Source of the DNA: Crotophaga sulcirostris
Lineage: Eukaryota; Chordata; Aves; Cuculiformes; Crotophagidae
Direction of reading: 5' to 3'
NCBI GenBank assembly: GCA_013397455.1
Contig: VYZB01000016.1
Coordinates: 1,329,622 to 1,393,621 of the forward strand
Length of the DNA: 64,000 bases
Part shown: positions 26,299 to 37,793 of the stretch, one piece after another
Position numbering within the stretch: position 1 is the stretch's first letter
How the letters are laid out: each line of letters opens with the position of its first letter
Translations under genes and position numbers: made by a program
Notes under the pieces: model-generated
Databases searched by the model: none
Told to the model about the DNA's origin: nothing
Seen by the model: only the letters and a program-made list of their open reading frames with translations

Positions 26299-29058
26299 GT
26301 AAGTAAAAAGGTTGTATTTGGGAGGTGTACTAAAATGTACTGTAGCAAGGTTGTTAGCCATTTCATTTATCCCTAACAGTCTATCTGAATATTACAAAAC
26401 AGATACTTAGTTGTTATCCCTATTAAAATCCAAGGGTTGATTATGTAGTGATCCTAATCTTTTTCCCTCTTTTTCCTTAACACTTGTTTTGCTATCACTA
26501 AAGCTAACATTAGTATCTCATCCTTGGCCTGGCCACCAAACTTTTCAAATACCAGTTACTCAAGTGTGTGCTGTGCTGGTGGTCTTGATCTGCTCTTCCA
26601 CTGGTTGTGCATTCTTTTGCTTACCTTGTGTTCTGGAACAGATATTGCTTGCATTAAGAGTGCTGTAAATACACACATTTTTTCTATTAAGAGTCATATC
26701 TTTAGCTGAACAGAAAGACACAACTAGTTTAAGAGGTCATATGAAATTGTTACACATTACTCAAAGAAATGTACTTTTATATACGTTGGCATGGCAAGGG
26801 CGTTTCTATGCCAGTTGCACATCATGGTGCAAAGGAAAGGAATATTTTTAAGGGTTTGTATGGTTTGGTTTTTTTCCTCTTACTCTGCGCCTTGACAGAA
26901 TTTTTGTGTTTATTCCGATGAGATGTATAGTTCAAGACATTGCTAAATGATGCATATAATATTATTAAGAAGTGCTAGGAGAACATCTTGAAAAGAAAAA
27001 GATGTAACAGGAGTGTTATCACACCTGTAATTGCTGTATGTCTATTTCTCTCTTCGCTGATTTGTTTAGGCATGTGGGCAAGACACTTGAAAGAAGGCTG
27101 TTTACAAACTGATTTCTGATATTTAAAAATTATCTGTTTCCTTTTCTTGCCAGAAAGGTTGTTGAGAGATTCATGAGATTAAAGCATTCAGTTAGACACT
27201 TGGTGTGCTCAGCTCAATGGCTGGACTGACTTCACGCATTATTTTAGGCATGTCATTCTCTTCAACCAGTTTTTGTTGCCTGAAAGGTGAAGTGATCATA
27301 TTATATATTTGTACGTGTCTTGGAACAAAAGAAGTTAACCACTATTAGAATATTATCGGTAAGACTTATTTCTATGATATGCTGAGCCTACACTTTTCCC
27401 TCAATTCTCATGTTTAATTAAAAAAACCCAGAGAATTCATTTACTTGAGAACCTCAGAATAAAGAAACCACATAATTTCTGAAATGTCTCCTGCAAAGGG
27501 TAGCTGTGTGCCATCTCTCTGTCAAAATAGGGAGGGTAATATAAAATCAATTAGTAAATGTTATATTGCGTTTGCGGTATTTAGATTTTTAGAGTATTTA
27601 ATCAAGAAGAATTTTAGAAAAAAAGTGTAAATTTTATAAATCTATTTTCTGATATGAATTTTGAATACTGCATCCCCTGACTTTCTTAACTATTATTTAC
27701 TATTTTCCAATGACATTGAAAATCCCATTTTTCAGAATCACAGAATTCAGTGCTATAATTCTGGAGACAATATTTGCCATTGAGCAAGCAACGGTAAGGA
27801 GATGAAAAAATACAGTACCTGATTTGCGAATGTAGAGGTATGGGCAGGGAAATGAGTTTTGAAAATGTGATTTATTTAAAAAACAGAAAAAAACCCCAGA
27901 ACTTCAAATGTCTGTCATTCATCTGTGGAGTTAAAACTAAATGTGACTCAGATAATGAAACAGCATCAATATCATTTTTTCAAGGAAAGAATCAGAAACA
28001 AAGAATTTCCATGCAATTGAAAAAAAAAGAATGAATGCATGTGAGACCATCTAAAAAAGCTATATATCTCTAAGGGTATGTGTGTGTTATGCCATGAAAT
28101 GCTAATAATGTTGAACTAATATTTTTATTCAGAAGCATTTCTCTCCATCTTTCATAGCAAATAACTGAAAATGACTTTTTCAGGTCATACTTACTACGTT
28201 TCTCTGTCCTGAGGTGAAGATTGGTTATTATTGGCATCACTCATAAGCCTTAACCAGAAGTATTACAACAGCACTGTGGTTGCTTGTATGTCATTGCAGA
28301 GTTTCATTGTCACCCATTAAAAATCTGCTTTAATAGTCATTATCACAGCATTTTCCATTCTTCACCCTACTGCATGAAACTTCCTGAATGTAATTTTTAT
28401 GGTCGAATAAAGATACAACAGGCTATAGCACAATATTTTTAATTTTTCAGTAATGTTATTTACATTTTACGCTGATGCTAGTAGAAAAAAAAGGAACATT
28501 CTGCCTGTGACTGTGCAGCAGCAGCCCTCTTGCATTTTTTCTGTTTTATGCTATGCAAGTGTCACTTTTTTGAGCAATATTATTGTAATACAAACGAGAA
28601 TGATTTTATAGTATAATACATTTTTTCTAGAATTTTAAACTGCATATGTTTTTAAACCCCTGCCTACATCATCTCTCCATTACATAATTTCTTATATGAG
28701 TACTTGCTACACTATCTGGGAAATTCCTGTCAGACTTCTCCTGGACATATTTTCAGCAGAGAGCAGGTTGTATCTATATAAAAGGAATCATCCTGTTCTC
28801 AGTGACCACCCAGGATCCCTTAAGATCACAGTAATTGCCACATTGGTTGGAATAGTTTTCTTAATGAACTACTGATGGAACAAGTACGGCAAGCAACTCA
28901 TTATGAATTAATGAGAAAAGAATAAAAATGCCGTGAAAAAATATAGTGAACTACAAATTAATGCAAATAAAATACCGGAATAAAAATATGGTAACGTTTT
29001 CTGGTAATTCAGCAACTGTTAGTTGCTTTACTGCCGCCTTGGGTAAACTGACATTTTC

Positions 29059-29524
29059 ATATGCACTAATTAGCAAAGAGGTCAAATACAATTTCAAATA
29101 AAATAGTTAATTTGTGGTGTTTCGCCTCTATGGAGGAGCTAAACTCAAATAAGCTCTGGAATAACTGATGAAGTAAAACACAAGGTGTACCCATTCTACA
29201 CGCCAGGGCTATTTATTATCTACATCTAATTAACTACAAATGAAATTGAGGCAAAAAATGCTTGTAGTTTTTTTTAATAAATTTTATTTTTTAATGAAAG
29301 CTGAAAAGTAGCAGTGTGCTGAAGCATGAGACATTGTTGCCATGTGCACGTAGTCGTACTTGCTTTTGGATATGATCAAATGCTGGAGCGTCCTACAGCA
29401 ATGCCAAGGCTTCCCTAGTGAACTAGCAAACAGCTTAACATCTCTTCCACTCACTACGCGTGCCTGCAACACTGCGTGCTTGGGCTGGTGACAGCAGTGA
29501 GCTCTTTTGCTAATTAGTGCATAT
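29059..29524. repeat. Inverted repeat with 19-base perfect arms, possible conserved regulatory block
   Basis: ATATGCACTAATTAGCAAA at 29059-29077 recurs as its exact reverse complement at 29506-29524. Allowing one gap base, similarity continues inward (GAGGTCA on the left, TGAGCTC on the right at 29498-29504). Each arm holds a TAATTAG homeodomain-type core next to ATGCAC. The 428-base spacer is unique sequence with further TAATTAA and AGGTCA-like words. No target-site duplication flanks the outer edges, so a small DNA transposon is not supported. A paired enhancer site is one reading; an unknown degraded element is another. Confidence 0.55.
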
Positions 29525-32500
29525 AGAAATACTCAATTACACAGGAGCAGTAATGACTTGAATAGAGACAGCTGAAGTACCATAAGAAATTATAAACTGT
29601 ATTTCCAAGCCAGCCACAACCTCAGTTCTTATTTTAATCACAGAATTCCCCAGTTATAATTTCTGGCTGCTTCAACCCTAATTTTATCTCCATGAAAAAT
29701 GGAAGAATAAATTACTAAATATTTAGCGTTAGTATCACCCATGCTCTCAGAACCAGTGTCTACAACACAAGTGTTTACAGAATTGTAAGACGCTCTTATC
29801 TAAACCAGCAAATATATTCTGTGGGTTTTTTTAATGAAAAGCCAAAGGATTGTGCCATTTCCAAAGATTGTCCAGTTATGTGATTTCTTTAGCCTACTTT
29901 GCTTCTTGATGAATTGCTGTGCTCCCTTGCACTGAGGGAACAGCACATATAATGATTGAAGGTTTTTTGTTCCTTGTTCTTCTTACAGTCATACTTTGAC
30001 CTGGCCAGGAATGTGGGAAGAAGGATTTTAAATGTCTTTCTCTGAATACCCTTATCACACCATTGCAGTCACAGGTTGCTGTAGTTCTGTACTGCAAGCA
30101 CATGTCAGCTGGAATTAATGGGTGCAAGTGTGCTTGGATGAGAACACTTATCATCCAGTCTATAAGTCAGGTAGATTGTGGTATCTACTTAGATGTGGTA
30201 TCACACGCAAACAAGAACAAAATAATGCCCACCACCTTGCAACTATAACAGTAAATCTGAATAGAAAGCATTATAATGTTTCTGTTAAACTTGTTCATGA
30301 TCATACATGGTTATACATACAACTGGTACTAAGTTATTTCAATAGAGCTAAATCCAAAGGCAACTGTTAAGATTACAGAAGCTCCTACTCAATAAATTAA
30401 CTCATAAATTTCTATGGAATTAGTTTTGAAAAATACCATTCATACCTCCTCAAAATATTTTTTAAAAGTTCATATGTTTGAAGTGTTCACTTAAACAGAC
30501 AAAGATTTTTTTTAGTTTCCAGTGAAATAAATCATATAGCCATTACAGTATCCATTATATTGTCTTTCAAATTAACCTATTTATAAAGTTGATATTTATA
30601 AATTGTAAAGTGCTTTTTGTTCATTATTTTTCACTACTTAATTATCCCCATTCATTTTATATAGATGGATTTGCTTGTCAGTGCATAATGTTGTAGTTTA
30701 GTATAGTCCTATACCATATGTCATAGTGTGTTGTTTCAAAATGAAAAGTTTTCACCAGGATGAACTCGTTAGGATGGTTTTCCAAATAGAAGTTAAAATA
30801 AAGTCAATGTTAAAGCTAATAAAGTTGGAAAGGGAAGTCTTGGTCAATAAGAAATAGTAAAAGGTTTTATGTCATTATATGATACATGATTTTAAATAAA
30901 TAGTTAAAGAAAACAGATGTTAGAAATACTCCATTTTTGAATGCTTATATATATTTTTTTTCATTTTATTCTCCATGAAGAAATAACCGCTGGTAAAAAT
31001 TAGTAATAATGTTTAATATTAATATTTAGTATTACTAAGATATTTCATTTCATATGTTTCAAATATCCTAAAAACAAGCCCAAGTACTTTTTCCTCCTCT
31101 GAAATAAAGACAATTCTTAGCCTAACATTAAAAGCTCCACGAAAACTAAGTCAACTTCTATTTCTTCCCTTGTGAAATTAGTTGGTGCTTTCTTAATAGG
31201 AGGCTGTAAGTGTGGGTTATTGAGCTGTGTGAAGGTGAATGAAACACAATAAATACAACTAATTTCTGGATTATTGGTGCCATATGTTCATGGTACATGT
31301 ACTTAATAATTATTTGCTTTTCAAAGTGCATGTATAGCATAGCATATGTACATGTAATTTTCAGTAGGCAAAATAAAATATCAGAAATCTGTTGTGAGTA
31401 CACAGTGCTGACTATGCTAAGATTTGTAGGTAATTTTTTTTTAATAATGGCTCATATTGATACACTCATCTCATGTTTTTTATCAAGTCACTAAAAGAAA
31501 ACAGAAAATTCATCTCAAAAACTCTTAATGTACTGTCAAATGTTACAGTTGATGTAAGACACATTAACATAGGGAACTACAGATTAATTTCTTGTTGATC
31601 TGTAATAACTCCTGGGTATGTTGAAAACAAGATCTGGTTTTGAACAGAGGTGGGATTTGGCTAACTATAGTATTGCTAACCCTGGTAATTTGTTTAACAA
31701 TGCTTTCAACTTGCCTGGCATCACAATTCTTGCATTAGCTGGTAGTAACAACCCCTGGCAGGTGGAATACAAGAAGTGCTCACACTGCCACCAGACTAAA
31801 GCCCCAGTGGTTTTGCTGCCAGCCTCATTAGAGTGAGTAACAAAACTATCAGCTCTTAAGTGTCAAATCCCAGTGTACAGAATATTAACCTACTGTTAAG
31901 AGTTCAAGGATTTGATAGTTGCTTTGAAAAAAAATTAGTTTGCTACTAGAGCATTGTGTCTGACTGTTAATTAGTTATCACCTTGAAGGCAAGTTCATTT
32001 ACTGAAACATGAGTTTACCATGCCTCTGAAGTGTATTTTCACTTCTACACATTACAGGATAAAATGGTGCCTCGAGCTATGAGAACAACAGAAAATATTT
32101 TTTTTAAAAAGTCTATTCTATGCTGTGCAGTGAGCAGGACTGTAAGGTGGGGGAGTTGAGTGCCTTGTATCTGAAGATCTGGATAAGGTAAATTTTTGGG
32201 AAGCGCATAAACAATTCAGTTGACAATCTTATTCCTATGGGATGTTGCTTATGCTAGCACTTTGGTTCTTCTAAGTGTCCTCTATTTGCTGTGCTCTTTG
32301 AAAATCATCAGTATGAAAAATATAAAGGAACAATCCCCTTGCTCACTGATTATTTCAATTAAAAACGTTATAAAATAGTTGTGGCAATCAGTGGATGGGG
32401 AACAGGTTTTAGGAGGAACAAGTTGATAATAGCAGGGTCATTCATTTAACTTGTCTTTCCTAGAGTTATCTGAAATAGGTTGTAAATCATACTGAGAATT

Positions 32501-32571
32501 TATACACATATGTAAATAAATTGCAGATGCAAGCTTTTCAGGTTTTAGTCAATCCTTGATAAACTACCATT

Positions 32572-32593
32572 TTAGTATAGGATTAGTATAGGA
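32572..32593. repeat. 11-base tandem duplication
   Basis: TTAGTATAGGA occurs twice without mismatch at 32572-32582 and 32583-32593. Confidence 0.85.
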
Positions 32594-35500
32594 GTCATAA
32601 TAAAGATCTAAAGATTAAAATAAGGTAACACCATGAATATATGAAATTAAGTTATAACTGACTTTTACAGAAATTGAATCTGATTTAAAATTTTATGCTT
32701 CTTTACATGAGGTTGGAAAGCTGATTAAAAATATAAGCATGAGTGTCATGCTGATAATTATAACAGAAAGTAAGGTAAGTTTACGTGAAAAGGCTGCATT
32801 AATTTTCAGTAGTTGCCACTGAATTTATTTTGGAAGATAGAAATTATTGTGAATATAGTTTTGATATGTGCAGATGGAAAAATTGGGGTACAATAAGAAT
32901 GTAAATATGCCTGATAACCCAGTGAAAACAGAAGAGACTTGTTCTCATGTGGTAGTGAAAATCAGCTCTATTGAACTCATAGAGGAGGCCGAAACAAACA
33001 TGTTTTTTCCAGAATTACCTGTTAATGTAGTTTAAACTTTGTCCTTCTATTAGCTGAGCATAGAAAAAGTTTTGGGTTAACATAATTCTATGAGACGAAT
33101 TGCGTTTGTCAGCTATCTTGAATTTGTTGAATGCACTGGAAGATTTAAGATTCACATACAAAATCACTTTTGCTAATCACAACAGGAGTTAAATCTTCTG
33201 GAAAGATGGATAGTTTGAGGGTGGTGCACACTTACTTCACAATTCCAAGGCCATCACTTTGCCTTAATGGAGAGAGGACCAAGCCAGCTTTACTGTGAGC
33301 TGTGTGCTTGCTTCCATTCAGGGGCTTCAGAACAAAAAGGGGAAAGAACCAGTTCCTTCTGGTCCAACCCAAGTATGGACAATGCTGTGTTTTCTCTTAC
33401 ACCAAAGGAGAAGTTGTTCTGAGAAAATGGCCAAAGAATTACCCATTTTGAAAGCCTTTCTGGAGCACAGTCTAGGATGGGTGAGGACCAAGGGCACTCT
33501 GAAAGCAAGGACAATTTCATTGTTCACATATGGCACTAGCTGGGCATGTTCAAGATTTTATCTAGAAGAGAGGTGTGAAACCAGCTCTGCTTTTGCCCTG
33601 CTGAGCAGGTGGGACCAGCAACATTCAATGTGCCTGCAGGTGGTTTTGAACCCTCATTACAGGTTTAAATTAATAGAAGATGTGCATCAGACTACTGTTA
33701 AATACAGATATGTAAGCAATAACTTGAACAGAAAAGTGAAATAAACCAGAACTGTATGTCATTCCATGCTTAAATCAGATCATTGAAAACCCAAGTTCTA
33801 TGAAGCTATGTTTAGTCCTCACTTATGATAAAACGTAAGTCTTAAAAATTGACAGTTTTCTGGCTGAAGAATGTAATTGTCACCTTGAAAAATTATTACT
33901 TATCTAAATGTCTGGTATTCTTAACTTGAAACTCAAGACAGGCGTTCATTTGTCATGTTACGAACTACCACTAAATGTTTAAATTGGTCACCCAACTTCA
34001 ACTCAGGGTACCTCACGCCTAAAAGAAAAGACAGCAACTTACCTTTGTTTTAAAAATTTATTTTGTAACTCTTGTCTATTCATTCTTAAGTAGAAAATTG
34101 ACTATGAACTTGGTATAATGGTACCTAGATAAAATACTGAACCTTGATTGCCTAGACAACAATTTTTCCTCAGCTGAAAACACATAACTGCAAAAGGGTT
34201 AAATGAAATCCTTTGCTGTAGAGTGAGGATGTAAAAATGTAACTAAAAATAAACCCTGTTTCAGCTTATGAGGACAGGAGGAGCATAAGAGAGGGTTATT
34301 CAATCCAAAAATAGTCTCTTTATATGTACAAATTTACAGAAAAGGCATATTTCATTTCACATGAAAAATAAGATTTTCCAAGCAAAATGAAGACAGAGTT
34401 TTCCATAGAGCCGTATTTTTTCTCCAAAATATTTGACTGTCAGGGGATTGTATGAATAAAAAGCTGCTTTTCAATATGTAGATATTTCTAAAACAGCCAC
34501 AGGAGATGCTTCCTTCTGCTGGAATTTTATTGATGGTCTGCTTTCTGATTGTATTTGTATTGCAGATAACCTCCCGCTGTCATACAGAAATTGCATGTGA
34601 GTGGTGTTATCTTTCAGATTTGGGAGACTGTTTATAAAAACAGTATATCTGGGTACAAAATTTATTGTACAATATTTTCATCTGCAAGCTATTGCTGCTT
34701 TCAGTTATGTAGGATATTTCTGCTGTTACTGTGCAGTGACACATTAGGCTAAGCATGTAAAGTAATGCAGTGTGACTGATACAAGCTGATGTTACACTTG
34801 ACAGCACAATGCTTCATAATGTGTTATGTCAATGACAGCATTTTAAAAAAATGTAATTCTCCAGAAACAACTAATGAAAGAATCCAAGAATAACCTTCCC
34901 TCTCTCCTCTTCCTCTATCCCGCAAAAAACAAAACCCACAAAGAGCAGAAGGCAATTTTTATTTGACAAAGAAAGATAACTTTTGGAGGATTCATAGTAG
35001 TAGGTTGTTCTATAACATACTTAGAGCTATATTAAGAAGGGGAAATAATTTAAACCTTTTTTTTTTTGCAGAGTGAAAATCGTTTCGCAGTTGTAATCTT
35101 TACTGGCTTTCAAAGCCATATATTTTTAGAAAAATAAGAGTAGCGTACTTTAACGTACTTGAAGTCTAGATAACGATACAAGCATTTTCAGCTTGTAAGA
35201 CAATATGCTTCCTCAATTCCAAACAGAAGTATTCGGTTTACTGAATTTTCTTAGGTTTCAAACCATTATATATTCTTTTTATTTCTTTTGATTTTGAGTT
35301 TTTATGTCTGTTTTTGAAAGTATACTTTTTATTTGATTTTAAACCTGTACTTTTCTTGAAGGTTGCATGAGCATGCCTAGTTTGGTGTTTTTCTCGTGCT
35401 TTTGTAGACTTCTTGGATTATTTTTTTTTAATGTAAGCTCTTCTACAATTTGGAAATCTTTCCGTCTTCTTCCAAAACTCAATCCTAATACGATATAATC

Positions 35501-36039
35501 TAACTCCTGATATTATTGATATTAGTTGAGCATTTAGGCACCATTTGCTGCTGGTAATTTTTTCCCTTTGACAGTTTGTCAGAATTTGCAATCTGTGGTC
35601 AGGGAGAGAGTGAACATGTACTGTAGCTGGTAGAGTACACACAGAACTCGATATTTACTTTTAATTTCTCTGTACGGATGCACTCCGCATTTTAATGTGC
35701 ATCTTATTAGTACCTGTAGTCTTAAATATGTGTTAAATTAGTTGGATGGTATGCAGGCCTGGATATGATTCAACTGGATATGTTATAGCAAATGGCAAGT
35801 TCTCTTTTAAGGGTACCTTTTACTGCAACACACAGCAGCCTCTGGTAGGCAGCTTGTCTCCAAGAACAAACTGAAGGCGTTTGTGTGAAGTTAGAGCAGG
35901 ACTATGGTTCACATTGTGAGGAAAGATAATGTCAGTAGTAGCTCCAGTCTGCCATGCTATGGTGTGCTCAGGGAAATGCAACACCCACCAGAGGCATGGA
36001 AGGGCTTTATTATTCCAAGGAAGAGGTAGGAGGACACCT

Positions 36040-37793
36040 AAAGATAACTTTTTTCCTTTTTCAGATCAGAGAGACAAGGCATTAACAACAATAGGAGGAC
36101 CAAGGAGAATCTCCCTGCTTTACTGGATGCAGAGGGAATGACAGTGACGAAGGATGAGGATAAGGCTGAAGTGCTCAATGCCTTCTTTGCCTCGGTCTGT
36201 AATAGTAAGGTAAGATGTTCTCTGGATACTCAGCCTCCCGAGCCAGAAGACAGTGAGGATGAAGCTCTGGTGATCCAAGAGGATTTGGTTAGAGGCCTAC
36301 TCGGCCAATTAGACACACACAAGTCTTGGGGCCAGATGGGATCCACCCAAGGGTATTAAGGGAGCTGGCAGAAGTCCTCACCAAAGCCCTTTTCCTTATC
36401 TACCAGCAGTCCTGGCTGAGTGGGGAGGTGCCACTTGACTGGAGACTGGCAAATGTTGCTCCCATTTACAAGAAGGGTAAGAGAGTGGATCCAGGGAACT
36501 ACAGGCCTATCAACCTGACCTCGATGCCAGGGAAGGTCATGGAGCAGATCATCTTGAGTGCTATCACACAGCACGTGCATGACAGTCTGGTGATCAGACC
36601 CAGTCAACGTGGGTTTATGAAAGGCAGGTCCTGCCAGACCAACCTCATCTCCTTCTATGAGAAGGTTATCCATTTAATGGAAGGGAAAGGCTGTGGATGT
36701 GGTGTACCTGGACTTTGGTAAAGCCTTTGACACCATTTCTCACAGTATTCTGCTTGAGAAACTGGCTGCCATTGGCCTGGACAGGCACACCCTCTGCTGG
36801 ATAGAAAACTGGCTGGATGGCTGGGCCCAAAGCGTGGTGGTAAATGGTGTTAAATACAGTTGGAGGTCGGGCACAAGTGGTGTTCCCCAGGGTTCAGTGC
36901 TGGCGCCAGTTCTGTTCAATATCTTTGTCAACGATCTGGATGAGGGGATTAAGTGCACCCTTCTTAAGTTTGCAGACAACACTAAGCTGGGTGGCAGTGT
37001 CAATCTGCTTGAAGGAAGGGAGGTTCTGTAGAGGGATCTGGACAGGTTGGATCAATGGGCTGAAACCAGTGGGATGAGGTTCAACAAGACCAGGTGCCAA
37101 GTCTTGCACTTGGGATGCAACAACCCCATGCAGCGTTACAGACTTGGGGAAGAATGGCTGGAGAGCTGCCTGACACAGAAGGACCTGAGGGTGTTGACTG
37201 ACAACCGGCTGAATGAGCCAGCAGTGTGCCCAAGTTTCTGTATCAGAAACAGCGTGGCCAGCAAGACCAGGGAAGTGATTGTGCCCCTGTACTCGGCCCT
37301 GGTGAGGCCGCACCTCGAGTGCTGTGTGCAGTTCTGGGCCCCTCACTACAAGAAGGACACTGAGGTGCTGGAGTGTGTCCAGAAAAGGCAATGGGCTTGG
37401 TAAAGGGGCTGGAGAATAAGTCTTATGAGGAGTGGCTGAGGGAACTGTGGCTGTTTAGCCTAGAGAAGAGGAGGCTGAGGGGAGACTTCATTGTTTTCTA
37501 CAACTACCTGGAAGGAGGTTGTAGCGAGGTGAGTGTTGGTCCCTTCTCCCAAGTGACAAGTGATGGTCCTCAAGTTATGCCAACGGAGGTTCAGACTAGA
37601 CATTAGGGAAAATTTCATTACTGAAATGGTGGTTGGGTAATGGAACAGGCTGTCCAGGGTGGTGGTTGAGTCACCGTCCCTGGAGATGTTTAAAAGATGG
37701 GTAGATGAGTTCCTCAGGGATATGGTTTAGTAGGTGGATAGGTATGGTTGGACTCAATGCCCTCAAAGTTCTTTTCCAAGCAGATAATTCTAA
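36040..37793 (+). mobile_element. CR1 LINE, long 5'-truncated copy
   Basis: This is the largest repeat in the window, about 1.75 kb. It covers most of the reverse-transcriptase half of ORF2 and the 3' untranslated region, ending near 37793 with the GGTTGGACTCAATGCCCTCAAAG block and a TAATTCTA tail. The 5' border is uncertain: KDNFF-like and RRTKENLP-like coding is visible from about 36040, and 35930-36040 may be more of the same element in a shifted frame. ORF1 and the endonuclease domain are absent. It is GC-richer than its surroundings, as CR1 copies in AT-rich bird DNA usually are. Confidence 0.95.
36087..37606 (+). pseudogene. CR1 ORF2 reverse transcriptase, broken
   Basis: In a live CR1 this protein copies the element RNA into DNA at the insertion site. 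Visible boxes in order are AEVLNAFFASV (36168 on), GPDGIHPRVLRELAEVL (from 36329), NYRPINLTSMPGKVMEQII, motif [12 protein letters not shown] (about 36703-36735), motif [16 protein letters not shown] (from 36876), motif C FADN (36969-36980), then [20 protein letters not shown] and [15 protein letters not shown] near the C terminus. It is broken by frame changes near 36335, 36690 and 37390 and a TAG at 37029-37031. Motif C has Asn for the second catalytic Asp (FADD in active copies). A stretch before CIRNSVAS (about 37225) is also shortened. The protein is dead several times over. Confidence 0.93.

Larger units (their letters stand above)
23500..36039. other. Non-coding AT-rich stretch with possible regulatory block
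   Basis: No gene is recognised. An exon-like stretch at 26230-26298 and an inverted repeat at 29059-29524 are listed separately. The 149-codon frame at 33295-33744, the longest outside the CR1, overlaps minus-strand frames and has no known motif; a frame of that size is expected about once by chance here. The part from 35930 to 36040 could be a further diverged 5' piece of the following CR1. Confidence 0.6.

Noticed and set aside
27731..27752. CAGAATCACAGAATTC resembles a CR1 tail octamer array on the minus strand
   Set aside because: There is no adjoining CR1 3' UTR sequence on the right side, so it is too short to call.
29059..29524. Reading the inverted repeat as a small DNA transposon with terminal repeats
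   Set aside because: No target-site duplication borders the outer edges (TTTTC on the left, AGAAA on the right), and the arm similarity extends slightly beyond those edges in a mirrored rather than duplicated way.
33295..33744. Longest non-CR1 open frame (149 codons, plus strand) after an acceptor-like TTGCTTCCATTCAG
   Set aside because: A frame of this length is expected about once by chance in 64 kb of this composition. It overlaps minus-strand frames, and no family motif or matching donor was seen.
34998..35008. TAGTAGGTTGT resembles the core of let-7 microRNA
   Set aside because: The let-7 seed (GAGGTAG) is not present, and no complementary arm forming a precursor hairpin was found nearby.
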